A program made the translations under genes and the position numbers. A stretch of DNA of 64,000 nt from NCBI GenBank assembly GCA_013433145.1, contig CM024184.1:1302137-1366136 (forward strand), written 5' to 3'. The stretch comes from Ascaris suum (Eukaryota; Nematoda; Chromadorea; Rhabditida; Ascarididae). The notes beneath the pieces are model-generated. The model was not told the origin of the DNA, did not search any database, and worked only from the letters and a program-made list of their open reading frames with translations. Shown here piece after piece: positions 18,733-34,100 of this stretch (the first letter of the stretch is position 1; every line of letters starts with the position of its first letter).

Positions 18733-18812
18733 AAGACTTCGAGATATGGTTCATGCCGAGGTGACTTCGAGATGTGATCCATATCTAGAAAGTTTTGAGA
18801 TATGGTTCATAG
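18701..18812. repeat. Four diverged tandem copies of a 28-bp unit
   Basis: Units start at 18701, 18729, 18757 and 18785 and share ctagaagacttcgagatgtg-like bases. A weaker partial copy may precede them at 18673. Confidence 0.75.
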
Positions 18813-18859
18813 TTCGACGTCGAATATCACAAGAAAGGAATGAAACAGTGTTCTCGCGA

Positions 18860-19777
18860 ATCCTTGCCATTATGAGTAGCTAAGGAATTTCATAAAGCCA
18901 TAGATGTCAATTTACAGTTGATTAAACTCAATGTTTTTTTTACGGCAAACGTTTGATCTCAATTGTCTTATTTCTAATATTCATTGAGAATGTAATGAAT
19001 TGGATATTTTTAATGATAATCACACATCGTATAAACATTGTTGTCATCATCGATTCATTGGTTAGCAACTGAACTTAAGACATTTATGAATGAAATACTT
19101 GATAGTTTCACTTAAATTGCCCAATGCTATGAATAATTTCCGCTTGAGAGCAGAAAATTTATTAAGAGGTTTAACAAGGTGCAACAAAGTTTAATTTATA
19201 TTTCGTTAAGTTAAGAAAAATTCGAAGAAATTGAAAGAAATAAAAGCGTTAATTGTATTCGGCGTGCTGAATTCCATAATATTGCACATTAATTATTCTA
19301 TCTTTTTCGTTTTTTTAAGCTCCGGATCACTTCCACGTTTCCGGTTTTTTCCATGATGAAGCTCTGATCTGTATCGTTTACCGCTAGGAAAAATCCAATC
19401 ATCGATCAATATCTATGGAATCGATCATTCTTCTATTATGCCAAAAAATTGAAATTCACAGAGTCATAGTTGTGAATATAGCTATAACAAAATCAAATTT
19501 TTTCAATTCAGAACATAAGTTATTCAAAAGGTTCGTATTTGCATATCTCCTAGAGTACATATTTCTTACTCCTAGAGTACATTTCATCCATCATAAGCGA
19601 TGTTCACCTTCATACATCCAAGTTGATCTCTGATCTCCAGTGTAATATGATTCGCTTAGGTTCTGTATTTCATTTCTTGTCACCGTCCATCAAATTCACC
19701 TTATTCAATTAGACAAGTCTGCTCTAAGGAACGATATCGTTAATACTATCTTTGAAACTAATCAATGAAATATCTAG
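18860..19777. other. Non-coding stretch
   Basis: AT-rich. A small direct duplication of cctagagtacat occurs near 19548-19580. No exon supported. Confidence 0.45.
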
Positions 19778-19842
19778 ATATGCGTGAAGCGAAAGGACTT
19801 TCCAAAGAAGTATCTACAGCAAAGGTGATCACTCCTAGCCAG
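19778..19842 (+). CDS. Possible alternative exon (DMREAKGLSKEV)
   Basis: Acceptor atatctag and donor gtaata bound 65 bases that can join exon 10 in phase and encode DMREAKGLSKEVSTAKVITP. Its out-phase (0) does not fit the next candidate exon at 20241, so its downstream partner is unknown. Confidence 0.4.
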
Positions 19843-20262
19843 GTAATAAGATGTATTCTTTCAATTTGAACTCTTTTATGAAGTAAAACAATTTTATTAC
19901 AAGCAAACTATTGATTTCTTAGAGTATAATATCTGTTCTTTGAATATAAAGTAATAACACTCGAATGCAATGGTCATCTAGAGTGTTATTGAAATTCGAG
20001 AAGAAAATTGCTGAAATCTTTTCATACATATCAAAAAGCTCTCTTCTAATAGGAAAGAAAAGACTTCTCTTAGAAAGTAGCGATACGTCGGATAATCAGA
20101 GAAATATAAATAATCTATCAATTTCGATACTTAAAATATTGTTTAGTGTATCTGCTTATCTATGATTTTATTTACTAACTTTTTACTAAATCGATAATTA
20201 TACTTTAAACCCATATGGCTTAGCACTTATTTATTTCTAGAAGATCTCTAAAAAGATATAAT

Positions 20263-21451
20263 ATGGATGCCGTTGTGATCAAAGGAAGAGAAGAATTACG
20301 TGAAAAAGCTAATTGGCATACACAACAGAAATACATTGGTTGTGTTGATCTAATAAAAAAAAAATTGTTTCATTTGTATAACACATTTAAATCACATATC
20401 TGGTAGAGGTTGATAAAATGACGATAGAATAGAATGATGTTAAAATATTGCGGTTCAAATATCACATTCAATGAAAGCAGTAAGAATATTATGAAAGAAT
20501 AAAAAGAAACGAAAATCGCTCGTGAACAAGAAATTTCTTTCCGCATTATTTCGAATTATCGATAAAAAATTGCGATTGAATTTTTGTTGAATAGATGAAA
20601 TTATTGCTTGATTCTAGCAAAAAAAAAAGCATCAAAAACAACTAAGGATTCACTCGTATACTACTAGAGATTTTGGATATTTTCATAAATAATTGAAAAA
20701 CTATCTTTTTGAATACATTTTTATAAAATGATATTATCTAGGCGGATCGTATCAAATAACAAATATCGTGATCGATATTCTGAGGTAGTGAGATCGATAC
20801 TCGGAGGTATCGAGATCGATATTCTGAGGTAGTGAGATCGATACTCGGAGGTACGAGATCGATATTCTGAGGTAGTGAGATCGATACTCGGAGGTACCGA
20901 GATCGATATTCTGAGGTAGTGAGATCGATACTCGGAGGTACCGAGATCGATATTCTGAGATAGTGAGATCGATACTCGGAGGTACCGAGATCGATATTCT
21001 GAGGTAGTCGAGATATCGATATTCTGAGGTAGTGAGATCGATACTCGGAGGTACCGAGATCGATATTCTGAGGTAATGAGATCTGTACTATTCGAGAAGG
21101 GTGAGTAAGAATAAATTTATCGACTTAAATATTATGAATAAATACTGACCAGAATTTTTTATTGACCATTATTAAGGTCATATTCGATCTGCCGACAGGC
21201 GGGATTTTTTCTAATGGCATTTCTTCTCTTCCTCCATCACTTCCTTCTTTCACCGTTCTTCCCCTCTTCCCCTCACTTTCCTCTTCCTCCTCCACAAACT
21301 CCTCTTGCCCCCTTCTCTCAACCTCTCTCCTCTGCCCTCCTTTCATACACATCTTTTGCCCCCAAAGGAATCGGCTGCCACTAAAGTGATGGCGGTAAAT
21401 CCAGACAATGGTGCTAAGCTGTGCCAAGTGTTCGATAATGATCTGGACTAG
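20263..21451 (+). CDS. Possible small gene, about 61 residues, three exons
   Basis: An acceptor (tttctag) at 20240 is followed within 25 bases by an ATG at 20263, the arrangement expected of a trans-spliced nematode gene. Exons 20263-20338, 20742-20767 and 21368-21451 join in phase. They give a hydrophilic protein that starts MDAVVIKGREELREK, passes through HTQQKYIGGSYQITNI and ends AKLCQVFDNDLD before TAG. No family is recognised and there is no signal peptide. Equally, these could be the last exons of the Ser/Thr-rich gene upstream, but the only nearby exon (19778-19842) has the wrong phase. The last intron holds the 22-bp minisatellite and a long pyrimidine tract before its acceptor. Confidence 0.42.
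20742..20767 (+). CDS. 26-base internal exon of the small gene
   Basis: Acceptor attatctag, donor gtgatc, phase 1 in and 0 out, encoding GSYQITNI. The minisatellite begins three bases after the donor. Confidence 0.38.
20771..21080. repeat. 22-bp dimeric minisatellite (44-bp higher-order unit), about 14 units
   Basis: Two related 22-mers alternate: type A begins atcgatattctgagg, type B begins atcgatactcggagg. One copy lost a base, one copy is expanded (tagtcgagat), and the A/B order breaks once near 21010. Confidence 0.92.
21205..21367 (+). other. Long pyrimidine-rich tract before an acceptor
   Basis: More than 100 bases of mostly C and T end at the acceptor at 21367. It probably acts as an extended polypyrimidine tract; a frame through it (Pro/Ser/Leu rich) is not considered coding. 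Confidence 0.6.
21368..21451 (+). CDS. Terminal exon ending FDNDLD-stop
   Basis: Twenty-eight codons (ESAATKVMAVNPDNGAK and on) after a strong acceptor with a pyrimidine tract of more than 100 bases. Codon use is clearly protein-like, unlike the flanks. Confidence 0.55.
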   Translation, partial: ESAATKVMAVNPDNGAKLCQVFDNDLD

Positions 21452-21795
21452 TTTTAGCTTCATTAGGTAGACAATACGAGAAGAGGTTTTAATTTAAATT
21501 AAAATAATAAGACAGTACCTATGTTAAACTGGTCAGCACAACGATAGCCAGGATTCATTTTGCCTGTGAGCTAAAGTATCGCGCAAAACAAAACCGTCCG
21601 AAGATTTGTTTGCCTAAGTTACTGACTGGACTATGCTAGCAATTCTTTTGCTATCTTGTTGGAAAGCTCTATCTTCTACATCTCCGATCTTTATTTTCTC
21701 TTAGTCGCAAAAGCAAAAGCAATGAATAATTCTAACTTTCTTATAAATATATCCATGCGCACTTATACTTCTATGCATAATTCTCTCATAAGGAA

Positions 21796-21858
21796 TGGCC
21801 AAGTGGACTAGTCTCCACTGTGAAGTTGGCCAAGTAGACTAATGTCCACTGTGGGAGT
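21796..21858. repeat. Two tandem copies of a 31-32 bp unit
   Basis: Both copies start tggccaagt and contain gtccact or ctccact. The first copy can form a short stem between agtgga and tccact. Confidence 0.7.
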
Positions 21859-21989
21859 ATAAACGTCCATGTTGTTTCCCGTGCTTTAGGGTTTTGACAA
21901 AAGAAAAAAGTTTACTACAGCGTACAATGGCATAACGATGGATCATTATCAAAATTTAACCTTGGAACGGAGTCCTCAATAGGGATCTC

Positions 21990-22379
21990 TTGTTGATGCA
22001 TTCGTCTTCCTCTTCAAATACCGATAAAAATCAGAAAAAAAAAATTTCTTTCAACATTTTCTTGCTATCATCACCACAACTTTCAATATATGATCAATTG
22101 CCGACTTTTGACGAATACATTAGAATTTGGAAATTTGAATATAATTTTCAATTATTGCTTTCGCAATTTATGAATTTGCGCTTCTATTATCAAATTTCAC
22201 AAATTGAGATGCAAATTTTTTCGAAAAAACGTTGGCGGCAAATTCGTTCAACGATTCAGATTCAAACGTTGTTGCAATTAATGCTTAGTGCAAAAAAAAA
22301 AATGATCCAGGTCATTTTGACTTCTGAATTTGCATTTTTGGGAAATCTGAGAAAAATCACTAATTTATGCAATTTTTGA
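21990..22379 (+). CDS. Open frame of 130 codons, coding status doubtful
   Basis: Opens at TTG and stays open to TGA. The middle (QLPTFDEYIRIWKFEYNFQ) reads fairly well but Ile/Leu/Phe/Lys dominate, as expected from AT-rich chance frames. No splice-bounded exon was convincing. Kept only because it is among the longest non-exon frames. Confidence 0.15.
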   Translation: MLMHSSSSSNTDKNQKKKISFNIFLLSSPQLSIYDQLPTFDEYIRIWKFEYNFQLLLSQFMNLRFYYQISQIEMQIFSKKRWRQIRSTIQIQTLLQLMLSAKKKMIQVILTSEFAFLGNLRKITNLCNF

Positions 22380-22382
22380 GGA

Positions 22383-22470
22383 GGATGCATTGTATGAGAA
22401 GGAAGATTGTATAGCTAACTGTTCAACGGTTCATTGCACTGTTGGAGATTTATGCATTTATAAGCGTGAG
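22383..22470 (+). CDS. Isolated candidate exon ending at a repeated donor
   Basis: An open frame after tttgag encodes DALYEKEDCIANCSTVHCTV and continues to YKRE before gtataa. It links to no neighbour with certainty. Its end and donor are the first copy of the 44-bp triplicate. Confidence 0.25.
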
Positions 22471-22586
22471 GTATAATTTGAACCATATAAGAGAATGTCA
22501 TTTATAAGCGTGAGGTATAATTTGAACCATATAAGAGAATGTCATTTATAAGCGTGAGGTATAATTTGAACCATATAAGAGAATGT
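22455..22586. repeat. Three perfect tandem copies of a 44-bp unit
   Basis: Units start at 22455, 22499 and 22543 and are identical, so the expansion is recent. Each includes cgtgaggtataattt, a donor-like sequence. Confidence 0.95.
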
Positions 22587-23597
22587 ATGTTAATCTATTT
22601 TATTCATGTTTGACGACTGAATATCAGCGATCATTGTTCTAGAGCACAGATTTTAGTTGAAAAAAGATTATCGAAAATTATTAACTTTATTCTCTTGCGT
22701 TTTAATGCTTAGACGTATTGGGCATTATCGAAAAGCTTCCATTATTTATTGTCGAGTAATTTCAGAATATTTTATCCTTGTATGGTCTCATAGCTGCTTT
22801 CTAATATCATCATATGAGATAATATTCAAAGAAAAAATACTATTGCTTTAATCAGTGTTCATATTTATGCGCATATGTTAAATTATGCTGCAAGAATAAG
22901 AATCTATAGCCTAAATTCGTTGCAACATTATATATTCAAATATAATTTGAATATTTCATTTTAAAAAAAATTATGCGCAGATTTTTTAAAATTTTCTCAG
23001 AAATATTTCAGTTCAAATCTCTTTATAGTGGGTATTAATATTGTTTCTAGCTTGCCGAAAAAATATTCCATAAAAATAATATTCTCTATTTATTCTAAGA
23101 ATTTGTGTTTGTTTTTTTTTTTTATAGATATTATTAATGCATATAATTTTTTCAACGTTCAAATATTTGTCGAATTGCTTTTAATCTTTATACTATTGTT
23201 GTGCTCTAATGTATTCAATATCAAGATCTTTTAATAAACGATTGTCTAAAATGTTTTGTGAAAATTTTACGCCTTTTTATTAAAAAAAAACTTTTTTTTG
23301 AATCTAATGCTTGAAAATTTTACGCTCAAAATTTTTTTTAAAAATTTTAAATTTTAAGACTAGATATAAATCTCGATTATATTTTTATTCATGTTTTTTT
23401 TTTCTATTTCGATATATTGAAATCTAAAAAGAAAAAAGATTAAATATTTGCTGATATAGTGGTAATTCACTTTCAGCTATGATGAAACTTCCACTATTTG
23501 TTTCAAATTTCGCTAATCACCGTCACGGATAATGATCACGAGCCTATTCAATTTTCTCAACATTAAACAGGTGTTGATTTATGCTACTCTATGAGTC

Positions 23598-27958
<4,361 letters not shown>

Positions 27959-30939
27959 TTAGGATTCTGCTATATTTGTATATCGCAAAATAAGGAGAAT
28001 ATTTTATATGCTATACTTCGCAAAGTGAAGTCATTTAGTTCAAACCGTTCAGTTTTCCTGTTGAAGGTCACAGAATTAAAATACATTTGACCGCTTGTGG
28101 CTTTTAAAAATTTTCAAAACAGATTTTGCAAAGGTATTCTACCAATGGATAACTCATCAGCTCTCTCACATCACTAGAATCCGAACAACACCTCACGTGC
28201 GTTTTAAAATTGAATAAAATTTCGTCAAACCTGAAAGCAATTCGTTAATCAATGAAATTATAGAGCATTCAATACGACATATGCAATCAGATCATCTACC
28301 TAGATCACCGGTCAATTCGAAATGAAAGAAAAGGGGAGGAGGGGGATAGCTGGGCAGGGAGAAGGGGATGGGATGGGAGGTTTCAGCTTATAGAATCGAC
28401 TACTTCATAAATAATTTGTGTTTTTTGAATCGCTTCTGATGAGTAAAACGAATAATGATAGGAATTTTTCTTTGCGGATGAGCTGACCTAAAAATTGACG
28501 AAGTGCGTAATTGGTGTCGAGATGTGTCGTTGATGCGATAGAATGTTGAACTATTTCTCTTTGTGATCAGTATTACGTAAAACCTAAAATTGCGCTTATC
28601 TTTATTATCAATTATCATATTTATTTCATTCCATTTCAAAAAAAAAGTTTTTTTTTTTGAAAAATTTTCATCTATTAAAAATAAATTCACCGGAAAGAAA
28701 TCCACCAGAAATAAATCAAATAACCGAAAATTTGCTTCACTAATTCTTATGCAATTTCCTATTTCTTGTCGTAATTATTTATGCGTTTCTCGCATCTTCA
28801 CGTAACCATAATAATCATGACCATTATGGACGCATTTCGAAAGGTGTTATCGTGACCGATATATTCGTGTCAATGAATAAATACCAAATTTCAAATATAC
28901 CTAATGCTCTCATTTATTTTTTCTTTTTTTTTTGCATATATAATTATTGATTTGCATATCGAATTATTGATATTTATTCAATGCTGTTGTTTATGCCGAA
29001 AGAAATCATCACCTTCTTCTTTGTAAATTTTTTCTTTACTTCCTTTCAAGTTCAATTCATATTTTAATTCTATTCCTTGCATGAATAAAAAATAATTTAT
29101 GCATATATTCAATGATTAGCATATTTTCAACTCAATGTATTGCATATTTCATTTTTTTCATTTTCGCCTCATCTCATGATATTCTTTATAGCTGGGCAAA
29201 GCGATTGTTCGACTTTTATTGTTCGATCGCTTTATTTGGATTTGAAATTTCAAGTAAGGCATTTAAAATCTTTTTTTTTCTTGCTTTTATGTTCAAATCT
29301 AAAAATTTCAGCGGTCATATCATAAATTTGCATGTGTGGAAAATTTTGAAATATTTCAAGCCTTCCATTAACTATCTCGTTCGAAATCTGGACAGGTGAC
29401 ATTTAAAAGTGGCAACTTGCTAATAGGTCAGTTTGACCTGAATTTTACTGATAAATGCTGAAAATTGATGAAATTCATTTTTTTTTTTGGAATTGAAGAA
29501 AATAGATGAACGGAATTATAAAGAAAAGGAACAAGTTATAGACGGAATGACCATGACATTATTTATTGAGATGGAGTGACCGGATCAGCTATTGAATGAT
29601 GGTCATTCCGAGCTATTGAGACGGAATGACCATCACTAATTGATAGACGAGTAAAAAAAATTAGAGTGAGCAAATAGTAAAACAAAAAAAGAATTATCGA
29701 TCAATTGTAGCAGCAGCAGCAAAAAAAAAACCGGAAACTGTCGAGCATAACCGGAAAAAAAGGTTTATTATATGTCTAATAATTTAGAAATAAGATTTAT
29801 TGATATTCGGGAAAAAACATTTAAGTAAATATTAAAAAAAAAAAACTCAATAAATTCATTGCAATTTCAAGATTAATATATTCATTCATAGGAGTTCTTT
29901 ATAGGAGTTTTTAATTTCAATAAAAATATAAAATATTCATTGTTATTTCGAAAAATAGAACTTTCTATTATTGTTGCTAATTGTAAGTTGTAAATAAGAG
30001 ATGAAATTTTCACAATTTTCAATGAAATTGACGGTTATCATAGCATATAGTTTACTAATCGATTATAGATTGCAATAAACTACTAAAAGATTTTTAACAG
30101 ATTTTTTTTAAAGCGTAAAATTGTCACCATTGATAAAAGTTGTATTGCTATAGCAATTGTTTTCCCTGAGCTTTTTTTTTTCTTCTGGTCATAAAAGGTG
30201 GAAAACGAAAAAGAATGTGTTTTATACAGCGTAATGCTAGATCTAAGCAAAACGATTGTAATATCATTGTGGATTTTTTTTAAAATATGGATTGATACTT
30301 ATTAGATGAATTTAAAATTGAAAGATTATAATGTATTGCAACAATGCTTTCCTCTTCCTTATAACCTTTCGTCCCTATTTTATCGTCATCCCCTTAGGCA
30401 TGTATGTATACATATAAATAGAGAGTATAATTATGTGCTTTTTTTCTTTTCAAATATTGCATCTAGATGTTTGTGAACTTAACTATGAAGCCTGTTAGGA
30501 AATTAGAGACGTTTACATGTTATTGTAATATTCTTGAATTGCTCATCTTGAGGGTAGTTGTCCAAATTCATTATGTTATTCTTTTCGCCAATATATAGCC
30601 TCAGAAAAGATAATTTCGACAGCTATTGTATGCTGAAATTCTAAGAGAAATTTTCTAACTCGCAAATTTTATAATCCTTTAGGATTGTTAGATCTTTCAG
30701 ATCTCGTTTGAATTGATTTCGTCGACGCGTAGAATCTTAGAACGCCGTGATTTTCCCATCGCTCTACCTCCATCCATTCCTCTTCGTCGCCTTGAATTTG
30801 TCCTATTTTTTGCCCTTGTTCAAGCCACCTCACATAGCAATTGAGATCCGAAGCATCTAATTTATATCTCTCAACTGCGCATTATTCATTAAATATATTT
30901 TAAAAAATGCTATTTTCAAAATGTCTACGCTCAATTTCA
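27959..30939. other. Intergenic region before the DOMON gene
   Basis: No supported exon. It holds a purine-rich block at 28327-28381, a 12-bp inverted repeat at 29598-29634 and poly-A/T runs. AATAAA at 28214 could serve the upstream gene. Confidence 0.5.
29598..29634. repeat. 12-bp perfect inverted repeat, 13-base loop
   Basis: Arms gatggtcattcc and ggaatgaccatc are perfect complements. A further direct copy of ggaatgaccat lies at 29543-29553. Confidence 0.85.
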
Positions 30940-31040
30940 TCTATATTTCCGCCTAAATCCATGACGGGGAGGGAATTAATTTCAGGCTCTGTCTATATTT
31001 CTGTTCAAATCCATGGCGGGGAGGGAATTAATTTCAGGCT
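30940..31040 (+). promoter_or_regulatory. Duplicated 49-bp block carrying the presumed trans-splice acceptor
   Basis: Copies at 30940-30988 and 30992-31040 both end with aattaatttcaggct. In the second copy the acceptor lies four bases before the start ATG, the usual place for spliced-leader addition in nematodes. In the first copy the following bases are not a start codon. Confidence 0.6.
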
Positions 31041-31179
31041 ATGTTGGCAGCACTATTGCTGCTGCCTCTTATTTCGGCACATGTTCGTCTAATCTATCCA
31101 CCGTCACGATACCCGTCAATAGATTTTATCGACAATCAACGAACCCCTCCACCGTGTGGTATTGCGAAACCTTCGAAAG
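31041..31179 (+). CDS. Exon 1: signal peptide and mature N-terminal His
   Basis: Encodes MLAALLLLPLISA, then HVRLIYPPSRYPSIDF and PPPCGIAKPSK. The signal peptide is only 13 residues, short for the class, but cleavage after ISA would leave His first, as a His-brace needs. Phase 1 out at gtaaat. Confidence 0.75.
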
Positions 31180-34100
31180 GTAAATTTCATTTTCTCATTA
31201 ATTTAATGCTATCTTCACTTTATTGTTGACTAAATAACGAATAATTAATGCGATGGATAAATTTCGTTTATCAAGATATTATAAATGATATATTTCAGCA
31301 ATTTTTATATTATTAAAAAAAAGATATTTTTAAATCATTTTTACTTTTATCGCTCTTAGAATTATTGCCTAAGGTATATTATTTAACGTGATTTTTTGTG
31401 ATGAATGAGATTGATGAATTGTTGTTCGTAGTGCACTAAACGAATAAAATCGTTCTAATGAATGCCGATACGAGAGATATAGACATCTTAATGATAGAAT
31501 TGTGAGGATAAAAAGAGATGAGAGAAATGAGCTGAAATTTTGAGAAAATTCTCTAAGAAATTCTTTTGATTAAATTCTCTCTTTTCAAAATATTTTCCTC
31601 AGTAAATTCGATTTCAAATTGCGATTGCTCATTTTGTGCATTTGCTAACAATCATAACGACCACAGCTAACGAGAATTCATTGTTATCCTCTCTAATTTC
31701 GAGCAAAAGTAACTCTTTTTTTAGCCGAGGAGGTGGGGGGGGGGGGGGGAGGGGTATGTGAGGGAAGAGAAATAATAAGAATAGGCCCCATATTTATAAT
31801 ATCTCTCTTTGCATTAACCGTTTATCCATTTTCTTTTCAAGTCATGAATTTTTTTAAAAATGAAAATCTATATTTATATACTATAATTTCTATCATATTA
31901 GATTTACTAAAATTTCGTTGGTAAGACGATTGAGGGTATTAATGGATAAGAAAAACGATGAGCGATCTTCGAAAATCGTTTTAGCAATTTTCGAATACGT
32001 AATGCTGAACCGGTTTTTTTTCTTCCGTTTCCTTTTATTGTCACTTTCTATTTTCGTCCGCTTTATAGACGAATAGAAACGATTTGAATGGTTAATCATT
32101 TGGACTGATCTCTTTTATAGCACAATCATCTATCTCATCGTTCAAAAAAAAAAAAAATTACGCATCATAAAATACTCAGATTTATTTTATGTTGAATAAG
32201 CCTTTAAAAAGTAATTTATTTAACGAGAAAAAAAAAAGAAAATGAGAGAAAATTTATGAAAAGAAATTTCTAGTTTTTTTTCTCGAGAATTTTTCTCCTC
32301 TCTTTTATTATTGTTTTGAATTCTCCATTATTTGATACTATTTTGATATTATAATCGAAATATTTGATGAGATCAAATATTTCGATTATATGTAAATGTA
32401 AAATAATATGTAAATTATATGTAAATCGATTATATTTCGATTATCAAATGTAAAATCAACTAATGAGGCCATTTTTCATAGCGAATACCTACATTTTTTT
32501 TTCCTTTTAGATTTTTGTTAGCTTTAACTCATATAGTCATTATGCTACTCTAAAATAAACTTTTTTTAATCGATTTCTTACTATATTAGATCACTCTAGG
32601 ATTGGATTCTTTCTTTATCAATTGCCTCTCCCTCTTCCTTCCCCCCCCCCTCGTCCCTTCAAATTTTTAAAAATCTATTTGGGTCTATCAGACAAATCCT
32701 TTAATTTTTTCTTGATATGATTTACTCCTTTCTCTTGTCTACCGATATTCCTCTTCTCTTATCTTTGTTTATCGTATTCGAATGAGGAATATGCATAATA
32801 CGTTATTTGAATATTATCTTCTTTAAAGAATCCTATTTATAGTACATTTGAATTTATAATATTTTCATATTAAACATCAAATATGAAAATGCAAATTTTA
32901 ATAAATATTTCTTTTCTTTTCTCATTTTTTATTTTTCCCCTCTCATTTTTCGCAAACGTCTCATTCTCATTTCTAGTACTGCAAAGAATCATATCATTTT
33001 CATTAGTTTAATCGATGATCGTATAGAGGCGAAATTTTTAACCGATAGGGGAAAATTTTTGAAACGGGTTTTTTTTAATATGGATCATACTTTAAAAGAT
33101 GTATTCCATCATCTTTGGTATCTGCTTACCTCATTAGGGTAATAGAATAGATAAAATAAATCTTTCATATTTCATTGAAATCTTTCAATATACACAATTA
33201 TAATTCATTTCGAAATTAAAAGATTTATTGAATAAAGAGTATTTTTAAAAATGTGCAATTGAAATTTTTATTCAATATGAGTTTCATTATTCGAATTTAC
33301 CGTTAGAGGAAAATAGTCAATTTTTCCTATAAGCGTTATCGCTTTCATTTAAGGGATCATCGTTTTTGAATAGAGATGAAGATTTCATGGTTTTTACACC
33401 TGAATGAGCTTACCTACTCGAGTTATCCTCCTCTCGGCTTACCCATCTTCTATTCCCAACTGGTGGACAATGGAAAGTGCAAGATGAGAGAGGGAAAAAG
33501 GGGGCGAAAGGTGGGGAAAGAGAAAGAGAGAATCGACTAAAGACACTTGTTTTACAGTTATCTTACAATATGTGATCTGTTGTTTATCGATTATTGATTA
33601 GTTGAAATTATGATCAATTTCGTTCACTGTGAGATAATGCGCTCATCTACGATCTAAGATAGTTCAAAAAATTGCAAATAATAATAGATCTTATATGATT
33701 TGATATCCCGATTATGATTTATTTTACGGTTGTAATTTATTTTTCGGTTGTAATTTCATTTTCCGGTTAATTGCATCTTTTATTTGAATTGAATAATTCT
33801 TTCTCACTAATTTTTGTTGATTTCGATGGATGATCTTTAGAGACTTTTTCGCATCAGCAGTCTTATTACGAATTTCGGCGTTCGGCCTTCGATTCATTGA
33901 AGCGTTTACAAATCGTTTTTTTTTAAATGTTAGATTGCACATCGACCTTAAAATGATATTTAGAATATAATCGTAAATATTATCGTGATTTTATTTATTT
34001 ATTCATTTTATTTATTTATTTATTTTATTTTATTTTATTTTATTTATTTTATTTGTTTATTTGTTTACTTATTTATTTATTTGGAATTGAGAAGAATTTA

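Noticed and set aside
21162..21389. Pro/Ser/Leu-rich frame across the pyrimidine tract
   Set aside because: Explained by the CT-rich tract feeding the acceptor at 21367; the real exon frame is different.
28400..28705. 101-codon minus-strand frame
   Set aside because: Lys/Phe/Ile/Asn-rich composition typical of chance frames in AT-rich DNA; no splice-bounded exon.
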